Below, in pieces: positions 16,403 to 24,862 of a stretch of DNA of 61,578 nt. The notes under the pieces are model-generated. The model was not told the DNA's origin. It worked only from the letters and a program-made list of their open reading frames with translations, and did no database searches. Position numbers and translations under genes: made by a program. The stretch lies in NCBI GenBank assembly GCA_902462065.1, contig CABQAK010000007.1, positions 1 through 61,578 on the forward strand. Reading direction: 5' to 3'. Position 1 is the first letter of the stretch. Each line of letters opens with the position of its first letter. The stretch comes from an uncultured Collinsella sp. Lineage in GTDB: Bacteria > Actinomycetota > Coriobacteriia > Coriobacteriales > Coriobacteriaceae.

Positions 16403-17428
16403 ATGAAAAGCGCGGTCTTCTATGGAAAGCACGATCTGAGGGTCGAGGATTCGGCAAAGCCGGCCGTGGGCAAGCGCGACGTCCTGATTAACGTCAAGGC
16501 ATGCGGCGTCTGCGGCACCGACGTACATATCTATGAGGGCGACAAGGGCGCCGCCGACGTTACCCCGCCCACGATCCTGGGCCATGAGTTCGCCGGCGTG
16601 GTCGAGGCCGTGGGCAGCGACGTCACCGGCTTTAAGCCGGGCGACCGCGTGTGCATCGACCCCAACCACCCCTGCGGCTGCTGCGAGCCCTGCCGCGATG
16701 GTATCAACCACTACTGCGAGCATATGACCGGCTACGGCACCACAGTCGACGGCGGCTTTGCCGAGTACTGCGCCGTCGATATGCAGCAGGTTTACAAGCT
16801 CGGCGACAACACGAGCTTTGATCAGGGCGCTATGACCGAGCCCGTTGCCTGCTGCCTGCACGGCATCGACATGTGCAATATCAAGCCGGGCAGCGCTGTC
16901 GTCGTCATCGGTGGCGGCATGATCGGCTTGCTCATGATGCAGCTCGCCAAAAACGCCGGCGCCACCAAGGTCGTTCTGCTGGAGCCCGTCGAGGGTAAGC
17001 GCGAGGTTGCACTCAAACTCGGCGCCGACCTTGCGATCGACTCCATCCATGAAGACGTCCCCACTCGCCTGAAGCAGGAAGGTGTCGGCAACGTCGATGT
17101 CGTCATCGAGTGCGTGGGCAAGCCCGTCACCATCGAGCAGGCCATCCAAATTGCCGGCCACAAGGCTACGGTCATGATGTTCGGCCTCACCAAGCCCGAC
17201 GAGACGATCACCGTCAAGCCCTTCGAGGTCTTCCAGAAGGAGCTCGTGCTTACCTCGTCCTACATCAACCCTTACACGCAGCGTCGCGCACTCGAGCTCA
17301 TCGACTCGGGCAGGCTCGACGTATCCTCGATGGTCGCCAAGGTTGCCTCGCTCGACGAGCTCGGCGCCATCCTGTCGGACCCGGCACTGCGCGCCATGGG
17401 TAAATATATAATCGACCCCAGCAAGTAA
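16403..17428 (+). CDS. Zinc-dependent medium-chain alcohol/polyol dehydrogenase
   Basis: A 341-residue MDR-family dehydrogenase of the sorbitol/threonine dehydrogenase type. Catalytic zinc ligands are Cys37 in CGVCGTD and His61/Glu62 in GHEF, and the structural zinc lobe CGCCEPCRDGINHYC has all four cysteines. The Rossmann motif is GGGMIGLLMM. AAAGGAGT precedes the start. It is divergent from the EIICB/GH4 genes and followed by the GntR regulator, with shared operators, so its substrate may be a sugar or polyol from the same pathway. The exact substrate cannot be read from the sequence. Confidence 0.88.
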   Translation: MKSAVFYGKHDLRVEDSAKPAVGKRDVLINVKACGVCGTDVHIYEGDKGAADVTPPTILGHEFAGVVEAVGSDVTGFKPGDRVCIDPNHPCGCCEPCRDGINHYCEHMTGYGTTVDGGFAEYCAVDMQQVYKLGDNTSFDQGAMTEPVACCLHGIDMCNIKPGSAVVVIGGGMIGLLMMQLAKNAGATKVVLLEPVEGKREVALKLGADLAIDSIHEDVPTRLKQEGVGNVDVVIECVGKPVTIEQAIQIAGHKATVMMFGLTKPDETITVKPFEVFQKELVLTSSYINPYTQRRALELIDSGRLDVSSMVAKVASLDELGAILSDPALRAMGKYIIDPSK

Positions 17429-17494
17429 TTCGATCGACATCTGTGCGGACGGCCCCCCATCCACCGCCCGCACATGCACCTCTAGGAGACCGTC

Positions 17495-18250
17495 ATGGCG
17501 CGAGCCATCTTTCAAACCATCTATGACACCGTGAAGCAGTCGATCGACGACGGCACGTACGCCTATCAGAGTTATCTACCTTCGGAGACCGAGCTCACGC
17601 AGCAGTTTGATTGCTCGCGCATGACGGTCCGCCGCGCCATCTCGCTGCTCGCAGCAGATGGCTATGTGCTGCCCCAACAGGGCAAAGGCATGCGCGTCAT
17701 TCGCAACATCAACGGTGAGACAAGTCGTGGCGGTGGCGGGCTCGAAACCTTTAAGGAAATCGCAGCCAGCCGGGGCTTTGAGCTCAAGACTGTCACCACC
17801 GTCTTTGAACTCCTCGTCTGTAGCAAGGCACTCTCCAGGATTACCGGGTTTCCCGAAGGCTGCGAGCTTACGCGCGCCAAACGCATCCGTTATGCAGACG
17901 GACATGCCGTGTGCTCCGACGACTCCTATTACCTAAGCTCACAGGTACCGGGGCTGACACCCGAGATTGTCAACGACTCGATCTATCGTTACCTCGAAGA
18001 AGACCTTGGCATTAAGATTGCCACGGGCAAACGCGATGTAACGATTGAGCATCCCACGCCCGAAGATGCGCGCGTGCTCGATCTCGACGACTTTAACGCA
18101 CTCGCCGTTATACGCGGGCAGACCTACAACGCCGACGGCATCCTTATGGAATACACCGAGACCAAACAGGTCCCCGGGTTCTTTTTGCTCCATGAAACCG
18201 TGACGCGCAACGGTACCGGTCGAACCGGCCACCAAAGCAGCATGAACTAA
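17495..18250 (+). CDS. GntR-family (HutC/TreR-like) regulator with UTRA domain
   Basis: A 251-residue repressor. The N-terminal winged helix reads LPSETELTQQFDCSRMTVRRAISLLAADG in two parts (residues about 28-56), followed by QQGKGMRV. The C-terminal UTRA ligand-binding domain spans roughly residues 90-240, with the family-typical ELTRAKRIRYADG and ILMEYTETKQVPG. UTRA regulators commonly sense sugar phosphates. Its position beside the dehydrogenase and EIICB/GH4 genes, together with repeated CTTGTCTAGATA sites in their promoters, points to local control of alpha-glucoside use. Confidence 0.88.
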   Translation: MARAIFQTIYDTVKQSIDDGTYAYQSYLPSETELTQQFDCSRMTVRRAISLLAADGYVLPQQGKGMRVIRNINGETSRGGGGLETFKEIAASRGFELKTVTTVFELLVCSKALSRITGFPEGCELTRAKRIRYADGHAVCSDDSYYLSSQVPGLTPEIVNDSIYRYLEEDLGIKIATGKRDVTIEHPTPEDARVLDLDDFNALAVIRGQTYNADGILMEYTETKQVPGFFLLHETVTRNGTGRTGHQSSMN

Positions 18251-18260
18251 CCATCTATTA

Positions 18261-18331
18261 GTTGCGGTGGGATAGTTCCTAGAATGGCCAGCTTAAGGGC
18301 AAAACAGGAACTATTCCACCGCAACTTTTTT
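18261..18331 (+). terminator. Long-stem terminator after the GntR gene
   Basis: GTTGCGGTGGGATAGTTCCT (18261-18280) pairs with its inverse at 18306-18325 with a single G-T wobble, followed by TTTTTT. The 20-bp stem is longer than needed for termination and may be a dispersed repeat reused as a terminator. Confidence 0.75.
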
Positions 18332-18362
18332 GGCCGGCGGGGCAGTACCTGTCCCACCGGCC
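18332..18362. repeat. REP-like hairpin with GGGGCAG...CTGTCCC core
   Basis: GGCCGGCGGGGCAG pairs with CTGTCCCACCGGCC around a 3-base loop, with two wobbles. It directly follows the preceding terminator. The core resembles hairpins at 28140-28164 and 58692-58718. Confidence 0.55.
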
Positions 18363-18381
18363 ATCATTTACGCTCTTTTAG

Positions 18382-19635
18382 CTAGTCCGCGAGCTTCTCC
18401 ACCTGATCGAGCATCTTGTCGAGCTTGGCCTTTGCTTCGGCCTTGACCTTCTCAGCTTCTTCGTGAGCCTTCGCCTTCTGGGCGGCCTTTTCCTCGGCTT
18501 CGGGATCGACGACGACCAGATTGGACGCGTCGTGCTCAACAAGCTTGAGCGCATGCTCGGGACAAACCTTGACACAGGCGCCGCAGCCTAAACAATACGT
18601 GGACTCCAACGCAAAGCGACCGCTTCCCACCAGGTCACAGGCAGATGTGGGGCACGCATTGACGCACTCTCCGCACGACGTGCACTTGTCAAAATCGCAC
18701 TCCGGCGTACTCACCTGTATGTTCTTGGCAAGCTCGGGGTGGCTTTGCAGCGTCGAGAGCACCAGCTGCCGCCCGTGCGTGAGCGAACGGCGACGCTTGG
18801 TTGTCGTGGTGCCGCACATGGTGTTGAGCGTGCGCTCCAGCTGGGTAATCTGATGGCGATGGGCCTTGAGCTTTTGCGTCACCGAGGCTAGCGCCGCCGT
18901 TGCCGGGTTGAGCTTGGTCACGGTAAGGCCCGTGGTGCGGGCGATCTTTTCCATGTACTCCTTGCGCTCGTACTCGCGAAGCTTATGGCACTTGAGGCTC
19001 TTGGGGTCGACCTCCAGACCCATACCCGTGCCAGACCACTCCTCGGCCTTCGCAATCGCCTCGCCCAGAATGTCCTCACCGCCGATGTTGCGGCATTTAT
19101 CGCACACGCCCAACGGCAGGTACACGCTCACGTTGGGATAGTCCGCCAGTACCGAGAACCAGGTCTCGGCCGTAATATCGCCCACGCAGGCAACGACAAC
19201 TTCGTTTTCGCGCGGCATGCGCTTGAGGGCGCGCGTGCAGGTGACGTAGGCGGTCTCGTGGCTCGTAGCCGCCGAGACAATGTCGTCATACAGGTTTTTA
19301 GGCGCCAGGCGCGGCGAGATGATCGCCTCGGTCGGACAGGCAGCGGCGCACAGGCCACACTTGCGACAGGAGTCGAGGATCTCGATGGCGTCTTCCTCGA
19401 CCTCGATAGCGTTGACCGGGCACACGTCCATGCACGCGGTGCAACCGCTCTTTTCGTTTTTGCAGGTCAGGCACGGAATGGTGTTGCCGCGCGGACGCTC
19501 CTTGTAGTCGGCAGGATTCCACTGCGGTGCCGACGGATCGAGTGCATCGGTCACACCGCCAAGCGGGTTTTTAAGAAAGTCGAAACCCTTGCTGATCTCG
19601 ATAATGTCATCAAACAGATCGTGTTCCTGCGCCAT
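18382..19635 (-). CDS. Multi-cluster 4Fe-4S polyferredoxin
   Basis: A 417-residue iron-sulfur protein. Clusters are visible near the N-terminus (CLTCKNEKSGCTACMDVCP then CRKCGLCAAACP) and again near residues 325-375 (CDFDKCTSCGECVNACP and CLGCGACVKVCP). Between them is a middle region with extra cysteines (CVGD, CDKCRN). The last 40 residues are an alanine/lysine/glutamate coiled coil (AEEKAAQKAKAHEEAEKVKA). ATG 19635 follows GGGAGGGG; the in-frame ATG at 19665 lacks support. It probably carries electrons between redox partners in anaerobic metabolism; no catalytic subunit is adjacent, so its partner is unknown. Confidence 0.85.
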   Translation of the reverse strand: MAQEHDLFDDIIEISKGFDFLKNPLGGVTDALDPSAPQWNPADYKERPRGNTIPCLTCKNEKSGCTACMDVCPVNAIEVEEDAIEILDSCRKCGLCAAACPTEAIISPRLAPKNLYDDIVSAATSHETAYVTCTRALKRMPRENEVVVACVGDITAETWFSVLADYPNVSVYLPLGVCDKCRNIGGEDILGEAIAKAEEWSGTGMGLEVDPKSLKCHKLREYERKEYMEKIARTTGLTVTKLNPATAALASVTQKLKAHRHQITQLERTLNTMCGTTTTKRRRSLTHGRQLVLSTLQSHPELAKNIQVSTPECDFDKCTSCGECVNACPTSACDLVGSGRFALESTYCLGCGACVKVCPEHALKLVEHDASNLVVVDPEAEEKAAQKAKAHEEAEKVKAEAKAKLDKMLDQVEKLAD

Positions 19636-19789
19636 GCGCGGCCCCTCCCTGAGCAGTGCAAACAAGCAAGAGATAATGATACGCTATCGACCCACGACTC
19701 GGGCAAATTACACGCGGAGCATCTTTGCGGCAAATAGACCTACAATCTATTGCCAACTTAATCGCCTAGGTTTATTGAGGAGTCACAAG

Positions 19790-20746
19790 ATGAAGATTGC
19801 CCTGATCGAACCGTTGGAAGTACCCGAGCAGACCATCGACAGGCTCTCCGCACCCCTTAAGGACGCCGGACACGAGTTTGTCTATTTCGATACCAAAACA
19901 GCCGATCCGGCCGAGCTCGCTCGACGCAGCGAGGGCGCCGAGGTCGTCATGATCGCCAACAACCCCTACCCTGCCGAGGTCGTCGCCGGCGCCGATGCGC
20001 TCAAGATGATCGCCGTTGCCTTTACGGGCATCGACCACGTGGGGCTTTCCGCCTGCCGTGAGCGCGGTGTTGAGGTTCGCAACTGCGCCGGCTACTCCGA
20101 CGTTTCGGTCGCCGAGCTCACCCTTGGCCTGACCATCGACGTGTTGCGCAAGGTGGGCGCCGCCGATGCCGCCGTCCGCAGCGGCAAGACGAGCGCCGGC
20201 CTAATGGGCGCCGAGATCCGCGACAAGACCGTGGGTATCGTGGGCTGCGGTAAGATCGGCTGCGCCACGGGTCGTCTCTTTAAGGCCTTTGGCGCCCGCG
20301 TGCTGGGCTATGCCCGCCACGAGCATCCCGAGACAGCCGAGGCCGGCATTGAGCAGGTTTCGCTCGAGCAGTTGCTCGCCGAGTCCGATATCGTAAGCCT
20401 GCACCTGCCTAACAATGACACCACGCGCAAGAGCTTTGGCACCGAGCAGTTCGCCCAGATGAAGGACGGTGCCGTCTTTATCAACTGCGCCCGCGGTGCC
20501 ATCGTGGATAACGATGCCCTTGCCCAGGCACTCAACGACGATAAGCTCGCCGGCGCCGGCATCGACGTCTTTGATATGGAGCCGCCCATCCCCGCCGACT
20601 ACGCGCTCGTCAACGCCAAGAACTGCACCTTCACGCCACATGTAGGCTTCCTTACGCACGAGGCCATGCAGCGCCGCGCCAAGATTGAGTTCGACAACGT
20701 CGTCGCCTACGTCGAGGGTCGCGCGCAAAACGTTTGCGAGCTGTAG
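19790..20746 (+). CDS. D-2-hydroxyacid dehydrogenase
   Basis: A 318-residue NAD-dependent dehydrogenase of the D-isomer 2-hydroxyacid family. The dinucleotide motif is GIVGCGKIG and the catalytic triad is seen as Arg in NCARGAIVD, Glu in DVFDMEPP and His in TPHVGFLT. ATG 19790 (MKIALIEP) follows GAGGAGT; the earlier in-frame ATG at 19589 would overlap the divergent ferredoxin gene. Family members act on glycerate, lactate, phosphoglycerate and others; the sequence here does not define the substrate. It stands alone, divergent from the polyferredoxin. Confidence 0.88.
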   Translation: MKIALIEPLEVPEQTIDRLSAPLKDAGHEFVYFDTKTADPAELARRSEGAEVVMIANNPYPAEVVAGADALKMIAVAFTGIDHVGLSACRERGVEVRNCAGYSDVSVAELTLGLTIDVLRKVGAADAAVRSGKTSAGLMGAEIRDKTVGIVGCGKIGCATGRLFKAFGARVLGYARHEHPETAEAGIEQVSLEQLLAESDIVSLHLPNNDTTRKSFGTEQFAQMKDGAVFINCARGAIVDNDALAQALNDDKLAGAGIDVFDMEPPIPADYALVNAKNCTFTPHVGFLTHEAMQRRAKIEFDNVVAYVEGRAQNVCEL

Positions 20747-20828
20747 TCAAACGAGGGCGAAGCAGAACCTCATCGCAGGCCTACCCCGCCTTCTTTTGTT
20801 CAACTAACCTGACCCCTTTGCTCCATAG

Positions 20829-20865
20829 CAAAAAGGGGCAAAGCCATCTGCTGGCTTTGCCCCTT
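20829..20865 (-). terminator. Terminator of gldA (possibly bidirectional)
   Basis: AAGGGGCAAAGCC and GGCTTTGCCCCTT pair perfectly (20833-20845 with 20853-20865). The minus strand continues TTTTTGC. It lies between the convergent hydroxyacid dehydrogenase and gldA genes. Confidence 0.88.
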
Positions 20866-20877
20866 CCTTAGCTTGAT

Positions 20878-21978
20878 TTACTCATCCATGAGATAGTAGT
20901 GGCCCAGTGCGTCTGCACCCAGAATGGCGTTTGCGACCATCTCAGGCGTCACCTCAAACGGCATGTTGCACATGGTGTCCTCGGGCGCGCACGCGGCCTC
21001 GGCAACAATCATGGCCTTCTCGCGCGTAACCTCGGCAACGCCAAGTTCCTTCATCGTGACCGGCAGGCCCAGCTCAATGCAGAAGCCCAAGACTTCCTCG
21101 AGCTTCTCGGTCGGGGCATCCTCGAGTACCAGCTGGACGATGGTGCCGAAGGCGACCTTCTCGCCGTGATACATGCTGTGGCACTCGGGCAGCATCGTCA
21201 GACCATTGTGGATGGCATGAGCAGCAGCAAGGCCCGAGCTCTCAAAGCCAATGCCGGAGAGCAGCGTGTTTGCCTCGATGATGTGCTCGACGGCAGGCGT
21301 GAGCGCGCCCTTCTCCAGCGCGACCTTGGCCTTGACGCCATCGGCCATAAGCGTCTCGTAGCAGAGCTTGGCGAGCGCCAGGCCGGCCATTCCGCCCTTA
21401 CCGCCGGCGCAGGTGCCGCCGTCGGCATCGTGCGTCGCCTGGGCCTCAAAGTAGGTTGCGAGCGCATCGCCCATACCGGAAACCGTCAGGCGCACTGGGC
21501 TCGCCGCGATAACCGTCGTATCCATCAGGACAATGTTGGGGTTTGCCTTAAGGAAGAGATATTTATCGAACTGGCCGTCGTCGGTATAGAGCACCGAAAG
21601 TGCCGAGCACGGTGCATCGGTCGAAGCAATGGTGGGGCAAATGATAACCGGGGACTCCAGGTAATAGGCGACGGCCTTGGCGGTGTCGAGGATCTTGCCG
21701 CCACCGACGCCGACGATGATGTCGCAACCGTTGTCGCGGGCGAGCGCAACCAGGCGATCGACCTCGCCCTTGGAGCACTCGCCGTTAAAGTCCTCAAACA
21801 GCAGCTCGGCCTTAGCCTCGGCAAAGCCGCCCTCGATCTTGGCACCGACGCGCTTCTTGCCCGAAGGCGTCACGATGACGAGGGCCTTAGCGCCGAGCGG
21901 CTCGACATAGGAGCCGAGCTTTGCGAGCTCGTCCGGGCCCTGGATGTACTTGCTGGGGCTATTGAAAATTGCAGCCAT
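20878..21978 (-). CDS. gldA: Glycerol dehydrogenase
   Basis: A 366-residue member of the GldA branch of the iron/zinc alcohol dehydrogenase superfamily, oxidising glycerol to dihydroxyacetone with NAD+. The nucleotide region is VGVGGGKILDTAKA. Metal ligands are the Asp in SGMGDALATYFEA, the His in AAAHAIHNGL and the His in YHGEKVAFG. The length matches characterised enzymes. No dihydroxyacetone kinase is adjacent. A metal-dependent alcohol dehydrogenase follows upstream on the same strand, but each gene has its own terminator, so they are probably separate units. Confidence 0.93.
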   Translation of the reverse strand: MAAIFNSPSKYIQGPDELAKLGSYVEPLGAKALVIVTPSGKKRVGAKIEGGFAEAKAELLFEDFNGECSKGEVDRLVALARDNGCDIIVGVGGGKILDTAKAVAYYLESPVIICPTIASTDAPCSALSVLYTDDGQFDKYLFLKANPNIVLMDTTVIAASPVRLTVSGMGDALATYFEAQATHDADGGTCAGGKGGMAGLALAKLCYETLMADGVKAKVALEKGALTPAVEHIIEANTLLSGIGFESSGLAAAHAIHNGLTMLPECHSMYHGEKVAFGTIVQLVLEDAPTEKLEEVLGFCIELGLPVTMKELGVAEVTREKAMIVAEAACAPEDTMCNMPFEVTPEMVANAILGADALGHYYLMDE

Positions 21979-22000
21979 AACTATCCCATTCTCTAAAAGA

Positions 22001-22039
22001 AAAAAGAAAGGGGCTCCGTACAGATACGTGCGGAGCCCC
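22001..22039 (-). terminator. Terminator of the Fe-alcohol dehydrogenase gene
   Basis: GGGGCTCCG and CGGAGCCCC (22010-22018 and 22031-22039) form the stem. The minus strand continues TTTCTTTTTT. It lies 23 bases after the stop codon at 22062. Confidence 0.92.
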
Positions 22040-22061
22040 TCGTTACGATAACAAGAGTCGA

Positions 22062-23285
22062 TTAGAAATCGATGTCGGTGTCGTAGTAGCAGGCCTTGAG
22101 AATCTTCTCGAAGTCGGCAGCCTTGGTCTCACGCGGGTTCTCGGGCGTGCAGGCGTCCTGCTCGGCGTTCGCGGCGATCTCGGGCAGCTTGGCGAGGAAC
22201 TCCTCCTCGGAAACCATCTGCGGGTTCTCGGCGTCGACCTTCACGCCACCATTCGCGTAATCCTTGATGGACTGCGGAATGTTGAGCTGGTCGTTGAGGT
22301 CGCGGATCTTCTGGACGAGCGCAGCGATGAGCTCCTCGTTGGTCTCGCCGGGAAGGTGCAGGATCTCCTTGGCCACGTAAGCGTAACGCTCGGCAGCACG
22401 GGGATCCTTGGAGTTCCACTGGATGACCTTGCCCAGGTACATGGCGTTAGCGGCACCGTGGATGATGTGGCCGTTCTCGAAGGCAGCACCGGTCTTGTGA
22501 GCCATGGAGTGAACGATGCCGAGCAGGCCCGAGGAGAAGGCGATACCGGCGATGCACTGAGCCTCGTGCATGTGCTGACGGGCCTCATGGTCGCCAGCAT
22601 AGGACTTGGGCAGCCACTCGACGATCTCGCGGATGCCGTGCAGAGCGTTGGCGTCGGTGAACATAGAGGCGCAGGTGGAAACGTAGGCCTCCATGCAGTG
22701 GGTCAGAGCATCCATGCCGGTGTGAGCGCACAGCTTGGCGGGCATGGTGTAGGTGAGCTCGGGGTCGACGATGGCGACATCAGGGGTGATGTTGAAGTCG
22801 GCCAGCGGGTACTTGATGCCCTTTTCGTAATCCGTGATGACGGAGAATGCGGTGACCTCGGTAGCAGTGCCGGAGGTAGAGGAAATGGCGCAGAAGTGAG
22901 CCTTCTGACGCAGCTCGGGGAAGCTGAACGGCTGGATAATGTTGTCGAAGGACTCCTCGGGATACTCGTAGAAGACCCACATGGCCTTAGCGGCATCGAT
23001 GGGCGAACCGCCGCCGATAGCAACAATCCAGTCGGGCTCGAAGTCGCGCATAGCGGCTGCGCCCTTCATGACGGTCTCGATGGAGGGATCGGACTCGACG
23101 CCCTCGAACAGCTTGACCTCCATGCCGGCCTCTTTGAGGTCGGCCTCAACGTCCTGCAGGAACCCGCCGCGGCGCATAGAGCTGCCGCCAGAAACGATGA
23201 TGGCCTTCTTACCCTTGAGGTTCTTCACCTCGTGGCGAGCGCCCTCACCAAAGTACAGATCGCGAGGATTGGTAAAACGTCCCAT
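22062..23285 (-). CDS. Iron-containing alcohol dehydrogenase
   Basis: A 407-residue group III alcohol dehydrogenase similar to butanol/1,3-propanediol dehydrogenases. Nucleotide binding is at AIGGGSPIDAAKAMW and SSTSGTATEVTAFSVI. The iron ligands lie in GMDALTHCMEAYVS and HSMAHKTGAAFENGHIIHG. I chose ATG 23285 (MGRFTNPRDLYFGEG) with TTAGGAGG upstream, rather than the in-frame ATG at 23336. It probably reduces aldehydes or a ketone to regenerate NAD(P)+ during fermentation. The substrate is not determinable from motifs. Confidence 0.9.
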   Translation of the reverse strand: MGRFTNPRDLYFGEGARHEVKNLKGKKAIIVSGGSSMRRGGFLQDVEADLKEAGMEVKLFEGVESDPSIETVMKGAAAMRDFEPDWIVAIGGGSPIDAAKAMWVFYEYPEESFDNIIQPFSFPELRQKAHFCAISSTSGTATEVTAFSVITDYEKGIKYPLADFNITPDVAIVDPELTYTMPAKLCAHTGMDALTHCMEAYVSTCASMFTDANALHGIREIVEWLPKSYAGDHEARQHMHEAQCIAGIAFSSGLLGIVHSMAHKTGAAFENGHIIHGAANAMYLGKVIQWNSKDPRAAERYAYVAKEILHLPGETNEELIAALVQKIRDLNDQLNIPQSIKDYANGGVKVDAENPQMVSEEEFLAKLPEIAANAEQDACTPENPRETKAADFEKILKACYYDTDIDF

Positions 23286-23785
23286 ACTGTGCCTCCTAAA
23301 CAAGCCCCTCTTAGACTTGCGTATATAACGGAGCACCCAATTGGCTCCGTTAGGACCGGTTTGCGCGTTGCCGGCGATGACAATGCGCGATGTCTAAACG
23401 TCTCAACGCTCAGACAAACACTATTTTACCGTTCTGGTTGGTCAGTTATTCACCTAAAGCCGACAATGATGAAACGTTTTTTCTATCCCTGAAGACCCTT
23501 GTGGGGCATTCATACTCCCAAGCTGGGCAAACGTTTTATCAAGGTTGACCACATATCCCGGGCAGGACTGTGCCCCTCCAAAATGCACCCCGTTCGCCGC
23601 CAAATATCGACCGTTTGCGGCACCGTGATACCACTCGGTCGTCCAAGGTGCCGACATTTGTGCGACATCCGTCTTCGTGGTGCAAAGGTGCAAGTCCAAG
23701 TGCGGCACCCCCGGTGTGCCACATGCGGGTAAACTAGAACCTTATATAGAGACATTTGAACCCTAACCGCAGCAAAGGAGGCCCC
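23286..23785. other. 500-base divergent promoter region
   Basis: No gene is seen. The region separates the Fe-alcohol dehydrogenase (minus) from the TPR operon (plus). It contains a GGGCA/TGCCC mini-hairpin at about 23561-23576 and GC-rich stretches with GGTGC-type repeats between 23620 and 23720. I do not recognise a riboswitch or regulatory RNA. Confidence 0.5.
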
Positions 23786-24862
23786 ATGGCATTCGATCCC
23801 ATTCAAGAGGATTGCCATCGCCTCGTTCTTGAGGCCTTGCGCCGCGACAATATCCCGCTCACCGACGGTGCCGCCGTAGAGCGTCTAATGGAACAATTCA
23901 CCCGCAACCCTGCACCGCTCATCGTGCACGACCGCGACCGCGCCGGGCACCTCATTGCCAAGGTGGTCGAGGCTGTCGACTACCGCATCCCCTTTATCCC
24001 CGACGATGCCCAAGCTGAGCAAGAAGAAGCCGCGGCCGAGAACATGCTCCGCGAGGCAGCCGCGCTCGATCCGGCCAACTGGGATGCCCAGCGCATGCTG
24101 ACGGCGCTCACCGCCGAATCCAACGAGGAATACGTGCAATATCTGGTGTCCAAGTGCGACGAGGTGGAGCACGATCTGGCGCTCAAGATTGCCTCGGCGC
24201 AGGACCCCTACGAGCGCGAGGCCGCAGGCGACCTGACCCGCCGTCCCTACCTGCGCTGGCTTGCCGCCTTGGCATCGCGCGCGCTCATTAGCGGCCGCTA
24301 CCGCATGTCGCTCGAAGCCGCAAATCGCAGCTTGGACTTTGCGCCCAACGATCCTGCCGGCGTCCGCCACACCGCAATGCTCGCCATGGCAAAGCTCGAA
24401 TACCCCGCTGAGGAGCTCAAGCGCTTTCGCTCTGCCCACTCCGTCCCCTATCTTGCCAACACGCCGCTGCGCCGTCGTCCCAAGGATGCGGAACGCAACT
24501 TGGACCCGTGGACGCTCATCGCGCTGATGAGCGCTGCCTGGCGCGAGCTGGATTACGAGGGCGCCGAACACTACCTGCGCATCCTTGCGCGCTCGTGCCC
24601 GCACGCAGCCGAGGCGCTCTACTTCCAAACCGAGTTTCCCGATGGCGTCTATGCCCGCGTCAACGTGGGCGTGGGCTCCACCGATGAGCTCGTCCTTGCC
24701 CTGTCCGAGGCGACGCCGGTGCTACAGGAGGGCCTGGGCGCGCCCGACAACGCCAGCTTTGCCGCCTGGGTCGCCACCAACGACATCGTGCGCTCCCAGA
24801 TCGACGAGCGCATCCTGCGTGCAGCCGAGCAGGGGCTTCCATTTAAGGGAGGGGACCTCTAA
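23786..24862 (+). CDS. TPR-like helical protein, first of a paralogous pair
   Basis: A 358-residue soluble protein made of helical hairpins resembling tetratricopeptide repeats, for example GRYRMSLEAANRSLDFAPNDPAGVRHTAMLAMAKLEY read across residues about 177-215, and AWRELDYEGAEHYLRILARSCPHAAEALYF. There is no signal peptide. AAAGGAGG precedes ATG 23786; an in-frame TTG at 23756 is less likely. It overlaps the next gene by one base (TAATG). Both TPR proteins share helical character and precede the MurT-GatD fusion in one apparent operon, so a scaffold role in cell-wall work is conceivable but unproven. Confidence 0.75.
   Translation: MAFDPIQEDCHRLVLEALRRDNIPLTDGAAVERLMEQFTRNPAPLIVHDRDRAGHLIAKVVEAVDYRIPFIPDDAQAEQEEAAAENMLREAAALDPANWDAQRMLTALTAESNEEYVQYLVSKCDEVEHDLALKIASAQDPYEREAAGDLTRRPYLRWLAALASRALISGRYRMSLEAANRSLDFAPNDPAGVRHTAMLAMAKLEYPAEELKRFRSAHSVPYLANTPLRRRPKDAERNLDPWTLIALMSAAWRELDYEGAEHYLRILARSCPHAAEALYFQTEFPDGVYARVNVGVGSTDELVLALSEATPVLQEGLGAPDNASFAAWVATNDIVRSQIDERILRAAEQGLPFKGGDL

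Noticed and set aside
23561..23576. Third copy of the palindromic-arm core (CAGGACTGT found here)
   Set aside because: The other core pieces and the long arms are missing, so the match is probably chance.
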